Assembly (NCBI RefSeq): GCF_021372645.1
Contig: NZ_JAJFUC010000003.1
Span: 1 to 43,050 of the forward strand
Direction of reading: 5' to 3'
DNA length: 43,050 nt
DNA from: Clostridium sp.
Lineage (GTDB): Bacteria; Bacillota; Clostridia; Clostridiales; Clostridiaceae
Shown here piece by piece: positions 24,496-34,500 of this stretch. The stretch's first letter is position 1, and each line of letters starts with the position of its first letter. Under the pieces are notes generated by a model. The model was given only the letters and a program-made list of their open reading frames with translations. It was not told the DNA's origin and did no database searches. A program made the translations under genes and the position numbers.

Positions 24496-25638
24496 TTGAA
24501 ACAAAAAAATTGCATAAATGATACTAAAAATGCATCTAAAAATCATTTAAATGCATATAGTTTGGCAGGCATTGGTATTGGAGGGATAATTGGAGCAGGT
24601 TTTTTTCTTGGTTCAAGCTTGGCAATTAATCAAGCAGGTCCTTCGGTAATATTGGCATTTTTATTTGGTGGTTTGATTATGTCTCAGGTACTTGGTGCAA
24701 TGACAAGTATAAGTATAAATAGACCTGTGAAAGGTTCTTTTCGTGTATACACAGAACAATATCTTGGTAAATTCATGGGATTCTTACTAGGATGGGCATT
24801 ATTTACTTCTGGAATTTTATCATTAGGCTCTGAAGCAATTGCAACAGGGATATTTTTAAAATACTGGATTCCTAATATTTCATTATCTTTATTTGCCTTA
24901 ATTTCTTTAATTATAGTAATAGGAATAAATAGACTTGGTACTAAGCATTTTGGATACATAGAATCTGTAATATCTGTTATAAAAATTATTATTCTAATTA
25001 TTTTTATAGCTTTAGGAATTTATATAATTACTAAAACTAATATTTCTATAAAACAAAATCCCTTTAGTAGTTTTGCTTCATTTTTTCCAAATAAAATTTC
25101 AAGTTTCTTGCAGTCAATGTTAATAGTAATCTTTACCTATGGCGGAATTAGCACAGTTGCTATGGCCACCTCTGAAGTAAGACGGCCTTGCCTTGAAATA
25201 CCTAAAGCAACAATACTTATGACACTTGGAATTGTATCCTTATATGTACTTTCTATGTTTGTTATTATTTGTACAGTTGATTGGAATTCAATCAATACTG
25301 GTGTATCCCCTTTTGTTCAAAGTTTTAATAATATAGGCTACAGCTGGGCTTCCTCTTTAATAAATGTAGCCATATTAATATCTACCTTTTCTGTTATGAT
25401 AGGAACTTATTACGGGTGCGTTCAGATGCTAACATCCCTAGCTCAAGCAAAAAAAGCCCCTGACATTTTGAATTATTTTAATTTTTCTCTAGCTCCTTCA
25501 ACATCAAAATCAGGAATGGTATTATTGATCTCTTTTAATTTAGTTTCTTTTGGAATAGATGTAGGTAAATCAAGTTTTTTATACACTTCATTTAAATCCA
25601 TTTTTAAGCCTATTGATAATTCCTCTAAAGTCATATAA
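24496..25638 (+). pseudogene. 3'-truncated APC-family amino acid permease
   Basis: Starts at a TTG with GGAGGG 6 bases upstream. The first approximately 325 residues are a typical APC transporter: GIGGIIGAGFFLGSS in TM1, YTEQYLGKFMGFLLGW, GINRLGTKHFG, and TYGGISTVAMATSEVRRP in the TM6 region. After about 25470 the frame runs on as the antisense of the neighbouring minus-strand gene, losing the normal last two to four TM helices. The two genes overlap by about 166 bases tail to tail, which marks a deletion junction. Probably non-functional; substrate unknown. Confidence 0.65.
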
Positions 25639-26588
25639 CCTTTTATTTCTTCCGTTGTAATTTTTGTTTCAGAAGTTATAGGTGGTGGTGTAAGCTCATA
25701 TATTCCCATAAGTTTTGTAATTCCTATTCCTCCAAAGAATATTACAAATACAAATAGTGCAATAAATACTGGTTTTATTGATTTACTTTTAACCTTAAAT
25801 TCTAATGTATTATTTTTAGGACAAGAAAGTATACAACTTTGACAATTAATGCATTCAGCAGATTTTATTTCTTTAAGCTCTGAAACTTTAATGTTAACAG
25901 GACAGTTTTTATTACATAAACCACAATTAATACACGTATTTTCATTTCTTGTGATCTTTGATGGACTTAATTTTGAAATCATCCCATAAAATGCTCCCAT
26001 AGGACAAAGATATTTACAAAAAAATCTATCATATAACAAAGATCCAACTATAGTAACTATTAGTATAATAAGTGCAATTGAATATTCTTCAATAAGTGAT
26101 TCCATTCCTGCAGACATATGCCCATATGCAGCCCAAGGATCATATGGATTCACCCATAATCCAGCAGTCTTCCAAGCCAAAAATATTGTAAGTATAAATA
26201 TAACGTATTTGAGATATCTCAATAGCTTGTCCACACTTATCGGTACAGTAAATCTTTTCTTAAATAATTTTATCCCTATAAGTCCAAAGAATTCTTGAAG
26301 AGCTCCGAAAGGACAAATAAGTCCACAAAAACTTCTTTTAAAAATTAATGCTATTATCAATGTTATGATAAGAATAATGAGAGTTCCTGAAAATATCTTT
26401 TGTATAAATGTTCCTCCAAATATTAAGCCATATAATGATTCCAAGCCTCCATAAGGACATAATGCATGTATGGATGGAACTTTTCCGCCTCCTAGAAGCT
26501 GATGAAGATATGCTTCTACAGTACTATGTATCAAAAATATTGCTAGTAAAACATAACGTATATTTTTTAATAATTTATTATTTTTCAT
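25473..26588 (-). CDS. NapH/NosR-like membrane polyferredoxin
   Basis: 371 residues with five or six TM helices. An N-terminal HALCPYGG (Cys44), CGLICP (Cys88, Cys92) and CKYLCP (Cys191, Cys195) are the membrane Cys motifs, followed by two [4Fe-4S] sites (Cys219/222/225/229 and Cys246/249/252/256). After a further TM (about 272-292), a C-terminal domain of about 75 residues with TLEELSIGLKMDLNEVYKKL reads like the small helical domain often attached to such proteins. GGGGGAAG lies just before the ATG. Different from the NapH-like protein at 16826. Electron partner unknown. Confidence 0.85.
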   Translation of the reverse strand: MKNNKLLKNIRYVLLAIFLIHSTVEAYLHQLLGGGKVPSIHALCPYGGLESLYGLIFGGTFIQKIFSGTLIILIITLIIALIFKRSFCGLICPFGALQEFFGLIGIKLFKKRFTVPISVDKLLRYLKYVIFILTIFLAWKTAGLWVNPYDPWAAYGHMSAGMESLIEEYSIALIILIVTIVGSLLYDRFFCKYLCPMGAFYGMISKLSPSKITRNENTCINCGLCNKNCPVNIKVSELKEIKSAECINCQSCILSCPKNNTLEFKVKSKSIKPVFIALFVFVIFFGGIGITKLMGIYELTPPPITSETKITTEEIKGYMTLEELSIGLKMDLNEVYKKLDLPTSIPKETKLKEINNTIPDFDVEGAREKLK

Positions 26589-26656
26589 GTATCTTCCCCC
26601 TAATACTTTTTAATTTATTTCAATTTATCTGTTTTTATAACTTTATAGGCTCTCTA

Positions 26657-27088
26657 TTATATTTTGCTACCCATTCTAGATTTAAATTCATCATAGGATA
26701 GTTCTCCCTTTGCAAGTTTTTCTTGCAATGAATTGTTAATATTATTACTTTCAATTTCATTTTTAATATTTAAAAATTCCTTGGTGCCTATGGAACACTT
26801 AGCATATCTTTTAAGAAGTATAGTTGTATAAGTATTGGAGTATTCTGTATCTTCAATAATAGCTTTTCTTTCTATATACTCATCAGCATTAATTATACCT
26901 ACAGCATATTTTTCTTTAAGAATATCAATTAAACTTATTACAAATGGATTTTCTCTTTTCTTATTTCTTATTAATATAAATACTAAGGCAACAAAAATTA
27001 TTAAAATAAATATTAAGATATCTGAACCATAAAATCCATATCTATTATTGTAACCATACCCATTTCCCATATGATATCCATGTCTCAC
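26657..27088 (-). CDS. Membrane-anchored SHOCT-domain protein
   Basis: About 143 residues: a Gly/Tyr/Asn-rich N-terminus, one TM helix (ILIFILIIFVALVFILI), a basic KKR, then two short SHOCT-like helices (LKEKYAVGIINADEYIERK and LQEKLAKGELSYDEFKSRM). A GTG at 27088 with GGAGGTG 6 bases upstream is the likely start; an ATG a few codons on is possible. It follows the histidine kinase gene by 15 bases on the same strand, so it is probably part of the two-component operon. Confidence 0.65.
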   Translation of the reverse strand: MRHGYHMGNGYGYNNRYGFYGSDILIFILIIFVALVFILIRNKKRENPFVISLIDILKEKYAVGIINADEYIERKAIIEDTEYSNTYTTILLKRYAKCSIGTKEFLNIKNEIESNNINNSLQEKLAKGELSYDEFKSRMGSKI

Positions 27089-27103
27089 TAAAATCACCTC
27101 CGC

Positions 27104-28882
27104 TTATATAATTAAAAATGAAATAGTTATTGTTGTGCCTTTTCCTAAATCACTTTCTATTGAGACATTTCCATTTAAAACTTTTACTAACCTTTTTGCT
27201 ATCGAAAGTCCAAGTCCAGTTCCACCTACATTGGAAACTCTTGCTTTATCTGCCTTATAGAATCTTTCACCTAAATACTGAATTTCATCTTTAAGTATAC
27301 CTATTCCATTATCTTTTATAGCTATATAAATATTTTTGTTATCCGTATATGTTGTTACCTCTAAAACACCTTTATTTTCAGAAAACTTAATTGCATTATC
27401 TAAAAATATGATGATTAGCTGTTTTAATTTATCATAATCACTTAATATGGTAGGTAAATTACTTTCCAAAGATAATTGCAAATCTATAGCCTTACCACGT
27501 ATTAAAGGTTTAAGGCTTCTAGTAGTATCATTAATGAGCATATTAACATCCATTTTATTAAACTCAACCTCTAATTTTCCTGATTCCAATTTACTTAAAT
27601 TAAGCAAATCTTTAATCATTCTTTCAAGTCTATTTGTTTCTTTAATAAGTGTAGTACAGGTATCAGGTATATACTCTGGCTTTGTCATTCCATCCAAAAT
27701 TGACTCTAAATTACCTTTTATAATTGTTAAAGGAGTTCTAAACTCATGAGAAACATTTGAAATAAAGTCTTTTCTCATTTGCTCAAGTTTTTCTTTTTCA
27801 CTTATATCTTGAATAAGAATTACACCACCTATAATCTCATTTAAGTTACTCTTTATGGGAGACACTGAGAATTCCAATATTTTTCCTTCATGCTCCCTTA
27901 TAATTAATTTTTTATCATTGATGGATATAGCAGAATTAAATTCTTGAATTATATTTAATTCTGATAATATTTTAATTATTTCCATATTATCTTTTACCCT
28001 TTTATTTGAAAGAAGATTTATAGCCGCTTCGTTTATATTTATAATTTCAGAACTTCTATCCAAAGCTAAAATTCCCTCGCTCATACTCGTTATAATATTA
28101 CTTAATTTATTTTTTTCTTCAAAAAGCTCACTAATAATATACTTAAGCTTTAAAGATAATAAATCAAAAGAGCTTGATAATTCTCCTATTTCATCTTTTT
28201 GATATATGTTTGTTTTTATTCCATAGTGACCTCTTGCTAATTCCAAGGCAGATGAATTAATTTTCTTTATTGGTCTAGAAATATTCCTAGAAAAATAATA
28301 TCCTAATAATCCTACAATAATTATTTCACCTAAAACAGCTAAAATTAAACTTATAAAGAATTTGTTCATAGAATTTAATAAATCAGTCATTGAAGAATTA
28401 AGAATTACAGCTCCTATTATGATTTTATTCTCTTTTATCGGCACTGCTATTGTCATCATGTCCTCATTATAATAAGGATTATAGCCTTCATCATATGCTT
28501 CTGTTCCCTCTAATACTTTGCTATTAACATCATTATATAAATCCTTTACCTCTACATTATTAACGTAACTAATGTTATCATTAGTATCTGATGCAGTTAT
28601 AATACTTTTATCTGGATTAAGTATCCAAAGTTTTGCATTATCAATATCATTTAATAAGTGTACAATTTTCACAAACTCTATATTATTTGAACTATTACCT
28701 ACATATGGTTTAATCGTTTCTGAAATTGCTAAAGCATGTTTCTTCATATTATTCTTTTTAACTTCATAAATATTATTTCTAAATATATTTAAGGCAATAA
28801 TTCCTATAAAAAGTGTTGAAACTACAACAATAGCTAAAAAGCCAAGTGTTAATTTAAAAGTAATATTTTTCTTAATCTTCAT
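27104..28882 (-). CDS. Membrane sensor histidine kinase
   Basis: 592 residues. TM1 about 9-32, an extracytoplasmic sensor domain of about 135 residues, TM2 about 174-196, HAMP 197-250, a PAS-like domain about 255-365 (LALDRSSEI, GGVILIQDISE), HisKA with SHEFRTP (phospho-His379), and an HATPase domain with FLDNAIKF (N box, Asn495), DNGIG and GGTGLGLS. The PhoR/WalK-like layout suggests sensing of an envelope signal. The ATG at 28882 overlaps the end of the response-regulator gene, a coupled arrangement. Confidence 0.93.
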   Translation of the reverse strand: MKIKKNITFKLTLGFLAIVVVSTLFIGIIALNIFRNNIYEVKKNNMKKHALAISETIKPYVGNSSNNIEFVKIVHLLNDIDNAKLWILNPDKSIITASDTNDNISYVNNVEVKDLYNDVNSKVLEGTEAYDEGYNPYYNEDMMTIAVPIKENKIIIGAVILNSSMTDLLNSMNKFFISLILAVLGEIIIVGLLGYYFSRNISRPIKKINSSALELARGHYGIKTNIYQKDEIGELSSSFDLLSLKLKYIISELFEEKNKLSNIITSMSEGILALDRSSEIININEAAINLLSNKRVKDNMEIIKILSELNIIQEFNSAISINDKKLIIREHEGKILEFSVSPIKSNLNEIIGGVILIQDISEKEKLEQMRKDFISNVSHEFRTPLTIIKGNLESILDGMTKPEYIPDTCTTLIKETNRLERMIKDLLNLSKLESGKLEVEFNKMDVNMLINDTTRSLKPLIRGKAIDLQLSLESNLPTILSDYDKLKQLIIIFLDNAIKFSENKGVLEVTTYTDNKNIYIAIKDNGIGILKDEIQYLGERFYKADKARVSNVGGTGLGLSIAKRLVKVLNGNVSIESDLGKGTTITISFLII

Positions 28883-29567
28883 CTTCCACCTCGAATTTAT
28901 ACCCCATGCCCCAAACAGTTTTAATATCCCAGTTATACTGACCCTCAAGGTCAAGTTTAGCTCTTATCCTTTTTATGTGAGTATCTACTGTTCTAGGATC
29001 TCCAAAGTAATCTATTCCCCATACATTATCTAGAAGATCATCACGCTTAATAATATTATTAGGAGAGCTTGCAAGCATCCATAAAACTTCAATTTCCTTT
29101 TTGGTAAGATTCATAGATACTCCATCTAACTTAACAGAGTAATTATTAATATCTAATTCAAGTGTTGAATATTTAATTATTGACAACTTATTATTTAGAA
29201 CTGGAGTAATACGTCTAAGGACTGCATTTATCCTTGCTACTACTTCCCCAGGGCTAAAAGGTTTTATAATATAATCATCAGCACCAGAATTTAATCCTAG
29301 TATCTTATCTGCATCCTCACTTTTAGCAGTTATCATTATAATAGGAGTATTTGATTCCTTTCTGATTCTATTGCAGACTTCAATTCCATCCATTAATGGC
29401 ATCATAATATCAAGTAGAATTAACTCCGGCTTATAATGTTTAAATTTTAATAGTGCTTCTTCTCCATCTAGAGCAAAAATCACATTAAAACCTTCCTTTT
29501 CTATATAAGGTTTTAAAATTTTAATTATTTCCATATTATCATCAGCAATCAGAATATTTTTACTCAT
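28872..29567 (-). CDS. OmpR/PhoB-family response regulator
   Basis: About 231 residues: a receiver domain (acidic pair Asp9-Asp10, phospho-acceptor Asp53, conserved Lys in IIKPF) and a C-terminal winged-helix DNA-binding domain (LTKKEIEVLWML, VDTHIKRIRAKL, TVWGMGYKF). The ATG at 29567 is spaced 8 bases from GAGGTG. First gene of the regulator-kinase-SHOCT operon. The divergent DUF2680 gene upstream is a likely target. Confidence 0.93.
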   Translation of the reverse strand: MSKNILIADDNMEIIKILKPYIEKEGFNVIFALDGEEALLKFKHYKPELILLDIMMPLMDGIEVCNRIRKESNTPIIMITAKSEDADKILGLNSGADDYIIKPFSPGEVVARINAVLRRITPVLNNKLSIIKYSTLELDINNYSVKLDGVSMNLTKKEIEVLWMLASSPNNIIKRDDLLDNVWGIDYFGDPRTVDTHIKRIRAKLDLEGQYNWDIKTVWGMGYKFEVEDED

Positions 29568-29672
29568 TTTCATCACCTCGCATCTTTTATTGATGTGCCC
29601 ATGGCAAAATTATATCATTAACTGTAGCTAAAATTGTGTCCTATTTGTGTACTTTTATTTCACAATTAAGAC

Positions 29673-29752
29673 ACTTTTACATATTAGAAATGATTTATTA
29701 TTAGGGTGTAGACAACATCAAACTAAAAAAACAGTCTAACAAACTTTTACAT
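29673..29752 (+). promoter_or_regulatory. Direct repeats ACTTTTACAT in the divergent promoter region
   Basis: ACTTTTACAT at 29673-29682 and again at 29743-29752, upstream of the DUF2680 gene and divergent from the response regulator. OmpR-type regulators bind direct repeats, but 70-bp spacing is wide, so this is tentative. Confidence 0.25.
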
Positions 29753-29780
29753 TAACTTAAAATTCAAGGAGGAATATATA

Positions 29781-30329
29781 ATGAAATCAAAGAAATTAAT
29801 ATTAGGACTTACTATGGCTATTACAATGGGATTAGGTGTGACTGCCTATGCAGCTAGTACAGAAATAACAACAACATCATCAACTGCTACTCACCAAAGA
29901 GCTGGACTTGGAAGAATTACAGGAGTAAGAGGTTATGATTATGTAGAATCAATATTAAAGAATAACCTTGGTATGACAGATGCAGAAATAACAGCGGGGC
30001 TTAATTCTGGAAAAACAATGTATACTTTAGCAGAAGAAAAAGGAATGACAGAAGATCAATTTAAAGCAGCTCTACTTGAAGAAAGAAATAAAGCTGTTGA
30101 TAAGGCAGTTGCAGATGGAACTATAACAAATGAAGAAGGTGTTTCACTAAAAGAAACTTTAAAAAATAATCTTGATAATTGCACAGGAATACCAAGACAA
30201 GGAAGAAGTATAGTAGGAACTGACCACGGTGCTGGAAGAGGTAATGGACAAGGTGCTGGGAAAGGACATATGTCAACTACTGGTTCTAGAGGCTTAGGTA
30301 ACTGCTATTTTGATTATACTTTAGAATAA
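29781..30329 (+). CDS. Secreted DUF2680-family protein
   Basis: 182 residues with a clear signal peptide (MKSKK, hydrophobic core, AYA-A cleavage near residue 24). The mature part has a helical repeat region (VESILKNNLGMTDAEIT, GKTMYTLAEEKGM, then AVADGTITNEEGVSLKETL) typical of DUF2680, and a Gly-rich tail (GAGRGNGQGAGKG). The function of the family is unknown. Strong AGGAGG 8 bases before the ATG and its own terminator. Divergent from the two-component operon. Confidence 0.75.
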   Translation: MKSKKLILGLTMAITMGLGVTAYAASTEITTTSSTATHQRAGLGRITGVRGYDYVESILKNNLGMTDAEITAGLNSGKTMYTLAEEKGMTEDQFKAALLEERNKAVDKAVADGTITNEEGVSLKETLKNNLDNCTGIPRQGRSIVGTDHGAGRGNGQGAGKGHMSTTGSRGLGNCYFDYTLE

Positions 30330-30351
30330 ATACTATAGAATGATAATATCA

Positions 30352-30397
30352 AAGGGGCTGTCGCACTAAACAATTAGTGCACAGCTCATTTTTGTGC
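30352..30397 (+). terminator. Terminator of the DUF2680 gene (repeat family)
   Basis: GCTGT-C-GCACTAA (30357-30369) pairs with TTAGTGC-A-CAGC (30374-30385) and is followed by CATTTTTG. The flanking GGGGCTGT and ACAGCTC are shared with the terminator at 40783-40839. Confidence 0.7.
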
Positions 30398-30520
30398 AAA
30401 AAAATAGATCCCAGATTCTATAAATCTGAGATTTATGATAAAATATTTTTTATGCAAACCAAAAATATTTTATAAAAAGATTATATAATGAATCAGAAGT
30501 TTTATCAATTAAAGCTTCCA

Positions 30521-31219
30521 TTATCCTAACGACTCAAGTATAAATTTGTTTAATTCATCTCTAACAATTCTCCAATTAGGATAATATTTATCCATTAGTT
30601 CTTTAAACTTTTCATTGTGTGTTCTTTCAATTAAGTGTATCATCTCGTGAACAATAACATATTCCAAGCAGTTAGGTGGTCTTTTTACAAGTTGTAGATT
30701 TAACCAAATCCTACTATCTTCTTGGTTACAGGTTCCCCATTTAGTTCGCATGATTCGTACACCCCATGCTTTAACTTCTACACCTATTATTGGCTCCCAT
30801 TTTTTTATTAATTCTGGAATCCTGTTTTTTATTTGATTTCTATACCACCTATTTAATATTCTTTCTCTTTGTTCTAATGTAGTTTCTTTTTTTACATGGA
30901 GATTTATATATCTTTTATTTTCTATTTCTACTTTGGAATATCCATTGTGTTCTATTATTCTAAGCAAATATCTTTCTCCCCATAAATAGTAACTTTCACC
31001 AGAAACATATTCACGTTTCGATTGTCGTTCTTGGGAAATAAATTTTTCTTTTTGTTTTTTTATCCAACTAAGCTTAGACACAATTAGTAAACGAATATTT
31101 TCATCTGTAGTATGAATAGGTGCTGCCACCCTTACTCTTCCATCAGGAGGATATACTCCTAGATGGATATTCTTAATATGTTTTTTTAAAACCTGTATCT
31201 CTATACCATTTACTATCAT
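30521..31219 (-). CDS. YgjP-like (DUF45) metallohydrolase
   Basis: 232 residues of the YgjP/SprT-like zinc metallopeptidase family. The site is HEMIHL (HExxH) in the C-terminal third, followed by RTHNEKFKELMDKYYP. WGVRIMRTKWGTC and INLHV are further family signatures. Genes of this family are commonly found next to type I restriction systems, as here (hsdR lies upstream on the same strand beyond a MITE-like element). Role in that setting unknown. Confidence 0.85.
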   Translation of the reverse strand: MIVNGIEIQVLKKHIKNIHLGVYPPDGRVRVAAPIHTTDENIRLLIVSKLSWIKKQKEKFISQERQSKREYVSGESYYLWGERYLLRIIEHNGYSKVEIENKRYINLHVKKETTLEQRERILNRWYRNQIKNRIPELIKKWEPIIGVEVKAWGVRIMRTKWGTCNQEDSRIWLNLQLVKRPPNCLEYVIVHEMIHLIERTHNEKFKELMDKYYPNWRIVRDELNKFILESLG

Positions 31220-31238
31220 AAAGTTATGCCTTTCTATT

Positions 31239-31513
31239 AAGGTATATTCAAAAAATAATAAGTCAGCATGATAGTCTATTTCCCGTCATGGAAGCTCGAC
31301 TCGCATACACTTCCTGAGTAAGCGATTCACTCAGAATCACAGATTGCACTGTGTGAAAGTTCGAGAAGCCAAATATAAAATTTGGACTCTCACTTTTGGC
31401 TCTCTGCTTATCAGCATTTTTACCTAATAGACTCGCTATGAGGCAAAAATACTTCCTTGTCTGACAGGAAATATACATCACATCATAGACTTATTATTTT
31501 CCTTCATATGCCT
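31239..31513. mobile_element. MITE-like element with terminal inverted repeats
   Basis: About 275 bp. The left end AAGGTATATTC and AAAATAATAAGTC is inverted at the right end (AGGCATATGAAGG and AAAATAATAAGTC read on the minus strand). The interior has a very different composition from its surroundings, several local stems (for example CTGAGT/ACTCAG near 31310-31335), and no transposase. A 72-codon minus-strand frame inside it (31263-31481) is not convincing as a gene. Its right end meets the hsdR stop codon and its left end lies 20 bases from the YgjP gene start. Solo ends occur at 4819-4850 and 10044-10075. Confidence 0.65.
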
Positions 31514-34500
31514 AATACTCATTTTGCTGTACTATAATTTCATAAATCTTTTCAAATAGTTCATCATCTTCTATGTGTTTTTTTATTAACTTTTTAACTT
31601 TTCTTTCTTTCATTGTATTGCCTCTCCAACTATCAGGACTATATGAAACAATATCTTCATGTAAGTTTTCGGCAATTTCTTCATCTCCAATATTATCAAA
31701 AAGTGCTCTTAGTGCAGGAGATTTTTTCATTGATTCAGAATACTGTGATGAATTTTCAGGATGCTTAGACTTCTTAGTAAGATCAGCTATTTTATCAAGG
31801 TATTCTTTATAGTTAATTACAGCTTCTTTTCTTTCTCTTATTATTTCATCTAATAACTCCGACATTTTTTCGAAATATTTTGGATTAGTTGGTGTTTCAT
31901 CTATAATTAATTTTCTAACGTTATTTTCAATTGTTTCTGCAACTGTTTCCTTATTTTTCTTTATATCATTTGGTAAGCTATCAACAAACTCTGCACCTTT
32001 ACTAACAACAATATCTATAAGCGACATATCATCAAAAGCTGATATAACTTCACTTTCCTTTGCATCAATATAAGTATCGATTAAATGTCTCATAGCTGGC
32101 TCATATGCTTTTAAATCTATATAATCACCACTTGCTAATTTGACTTCAGAACGTATTTTTTCATAATAGGTAACTTGAGTTTTTATCATCCTAGCTTCAT
32201 CTGGTGTATATCCTGCCTTAATCATTTCATTAGCTATATTGGAATATGCTCTTATAAGTGAAGATACCATTTTATATAATGCAACCCTTTTAGATTCATT
32301 TTCTTTTAAGTCTTCCCTATTTTCAGTATTTCTAGCACAGAAATATTTAATAAACTGTTGTGTTTCCCTTGGATATTCAACTGGTTCACAAAGAGCTTGT
32401 ACACTTTCTAATGCTTCATCTAGTTTTTCTTTTGCGAGTGTTAATCTATTTTTAAGTAATCCTTCTACATCTGACTTTTCATACTTATCAAATGCATCTG
32501 TAGTATAATCACCCATTGCACTTTCAAGGCTATTAAATAAGTCTTTATAATCTATAATATATCCAAATTCCTTATCTTCTCCATCTAATCTGTTTACTCT
32601 ACATATAGCTTGGAATAATCCATGATCTCGCATACTTTTATCAATGTATAAGTAAGTTGCTGGAGGTGCATCAAATCCTGTTAATAGTTTGTCTACTACT
32701 ATTAATAGTTTCATTTGAGCAGGCTCTTTAATAAACTTTTCTTTTACTTCCTTTTCGAACTCTTCTGTTTTTTTACCATTGAGCATTTTATTATATATAT
32801 CATATTTTTTTAGTTTTTCTGTTGCACCTTCATCTCCAGTAGTTTCACCTTTTATGTCATTAATATTTGGTGTATATGAAGTTACTATTGCGCATTTTTT
32901 AAATCCATGGCTTAAAAATATTTCATAGTATTTACATGCTTCATAAATACTACCTGCTACAAGCATTGCATTTCCTCTTCCATTTTGCAAACGATCTTTT
33001 GTTGCCATGTCAAAAATTATATCTGCTGCAATTTTTTCAAGTCGTGATTTAGAACTAAAAACACTCTGTAATGTACCCCAACGTTTTTTAAGCTGGGCAA
33101 GCGCAACATCTGTAAGTCCACTAGTTTTAGAATCGAACCATTGGTCAATTTTAGCTTGTGATGTTATATTTTGATCTACATCTCTTGCTTCATATCTTAA
33201 ATCTAATACTACTTTATCTTTAACTGCCTCATCAAATTTATACTTATGGATATAATCTCCAAATACTTCTCTGCTGCTTTGCTTATCTTCTTTTAAAAGA
33301 GGAGTACCAGTAAAACCAATAAATAATGCATTAGGTAATATCTTTTTCATAGCTTCATGCAATTTTCCTGATTGGGTTCTATGACATTCATCTACAAAAA
33401 CATATAAATCTCCTTTAGCTGAAAAGTCTTTAGGTAAATTTAATTTCATTTCTTCTAAGAAATCATCATAAGCCTTGTCTTCTTTTTTACCAAACTTGTG
33501 TATTAAGGAGCATATTAATCTTGGTGTTGTAGCATTCAATTTTTCAATTAAGTCTGCACCACTTATGGTTCTATAAATATCTTCTTCTACACCTTTATAT
33601 ACTTTTTCTATTTGCTCATCCAATTCTTCTCTATCTGTAATAACAAGAACTCTGGCATTATTCTTATTTTCCATTATCCATTTTGTAAGCCAAACCATAG
33701 TTAAACTCTTACCACTACCTTGAGTATGCCAAATGATACCACCTTCACGTTTTTTAACATTAGCTTGAGCTGCCCTTACACCAAAATATTGATTAGGTCT
33801 ACATGCTTTTTTTATACCTCTATCAAAAACAATGAAATCATGAATTATTTCTAGAAGCCTTTCTTTATTGCACAATCCAATTAAATGTTTGTGTAATAAA
33901 TTTTCGGTATTCTCGCAAAGTTTTTTCACGTGAACAGAAACATTATCTTCAGCTTCTTTATCTTCTTTCCAGGTAAGGAAATACTTTTCAGAAGTTTTTA
34001 TAACTCCATATTTTACCCCTTGAGTATCATTCCCCGCCATAACTAACTGAATAGTATTAAAAAATGATTTTATAAAAGTATCTTTTTGATTATCAAGATT
34101 TTGACGGATACCTTCAGATATAGAAACTGTACTGCGCTTTAGCTCAATGATTCCTAAAGCTATTCCATTAACATATAAAACTAAATCAGGTCTTTTAATA
34201 TTATTTCCTTTTACAGTAACCTCTTCTGCTATATAAAAATCATTGTTAAGCGGTTCATCAAAATCAATAAACTCAACTGTTTTAGGCTTATCACTACTAC
34301 TAAGTTTTTTTCTAACTCCATACCTAAGCAATGTGTAAACTTCTTTATTAACTTCATACAAAGTTTTAGATTGATTTCCCGCTGTTTTTATTAATTCAGC
34401 TATAGCTAAAGTTATAAGTTCAGTATCATAACCTTTTTTATTTAAATATAATCTCAATAACTTTTCATTAATATTAGTATTTTCAAACTCTTTCAAGTTA

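Noticed and set aside
31263-31481. 72-codon frame inside the MITE-like element
   Set aside because: Lies wholly between the inverted ends, has no domain pattern or ribosome binding site, and is better explained by the structured repeat.
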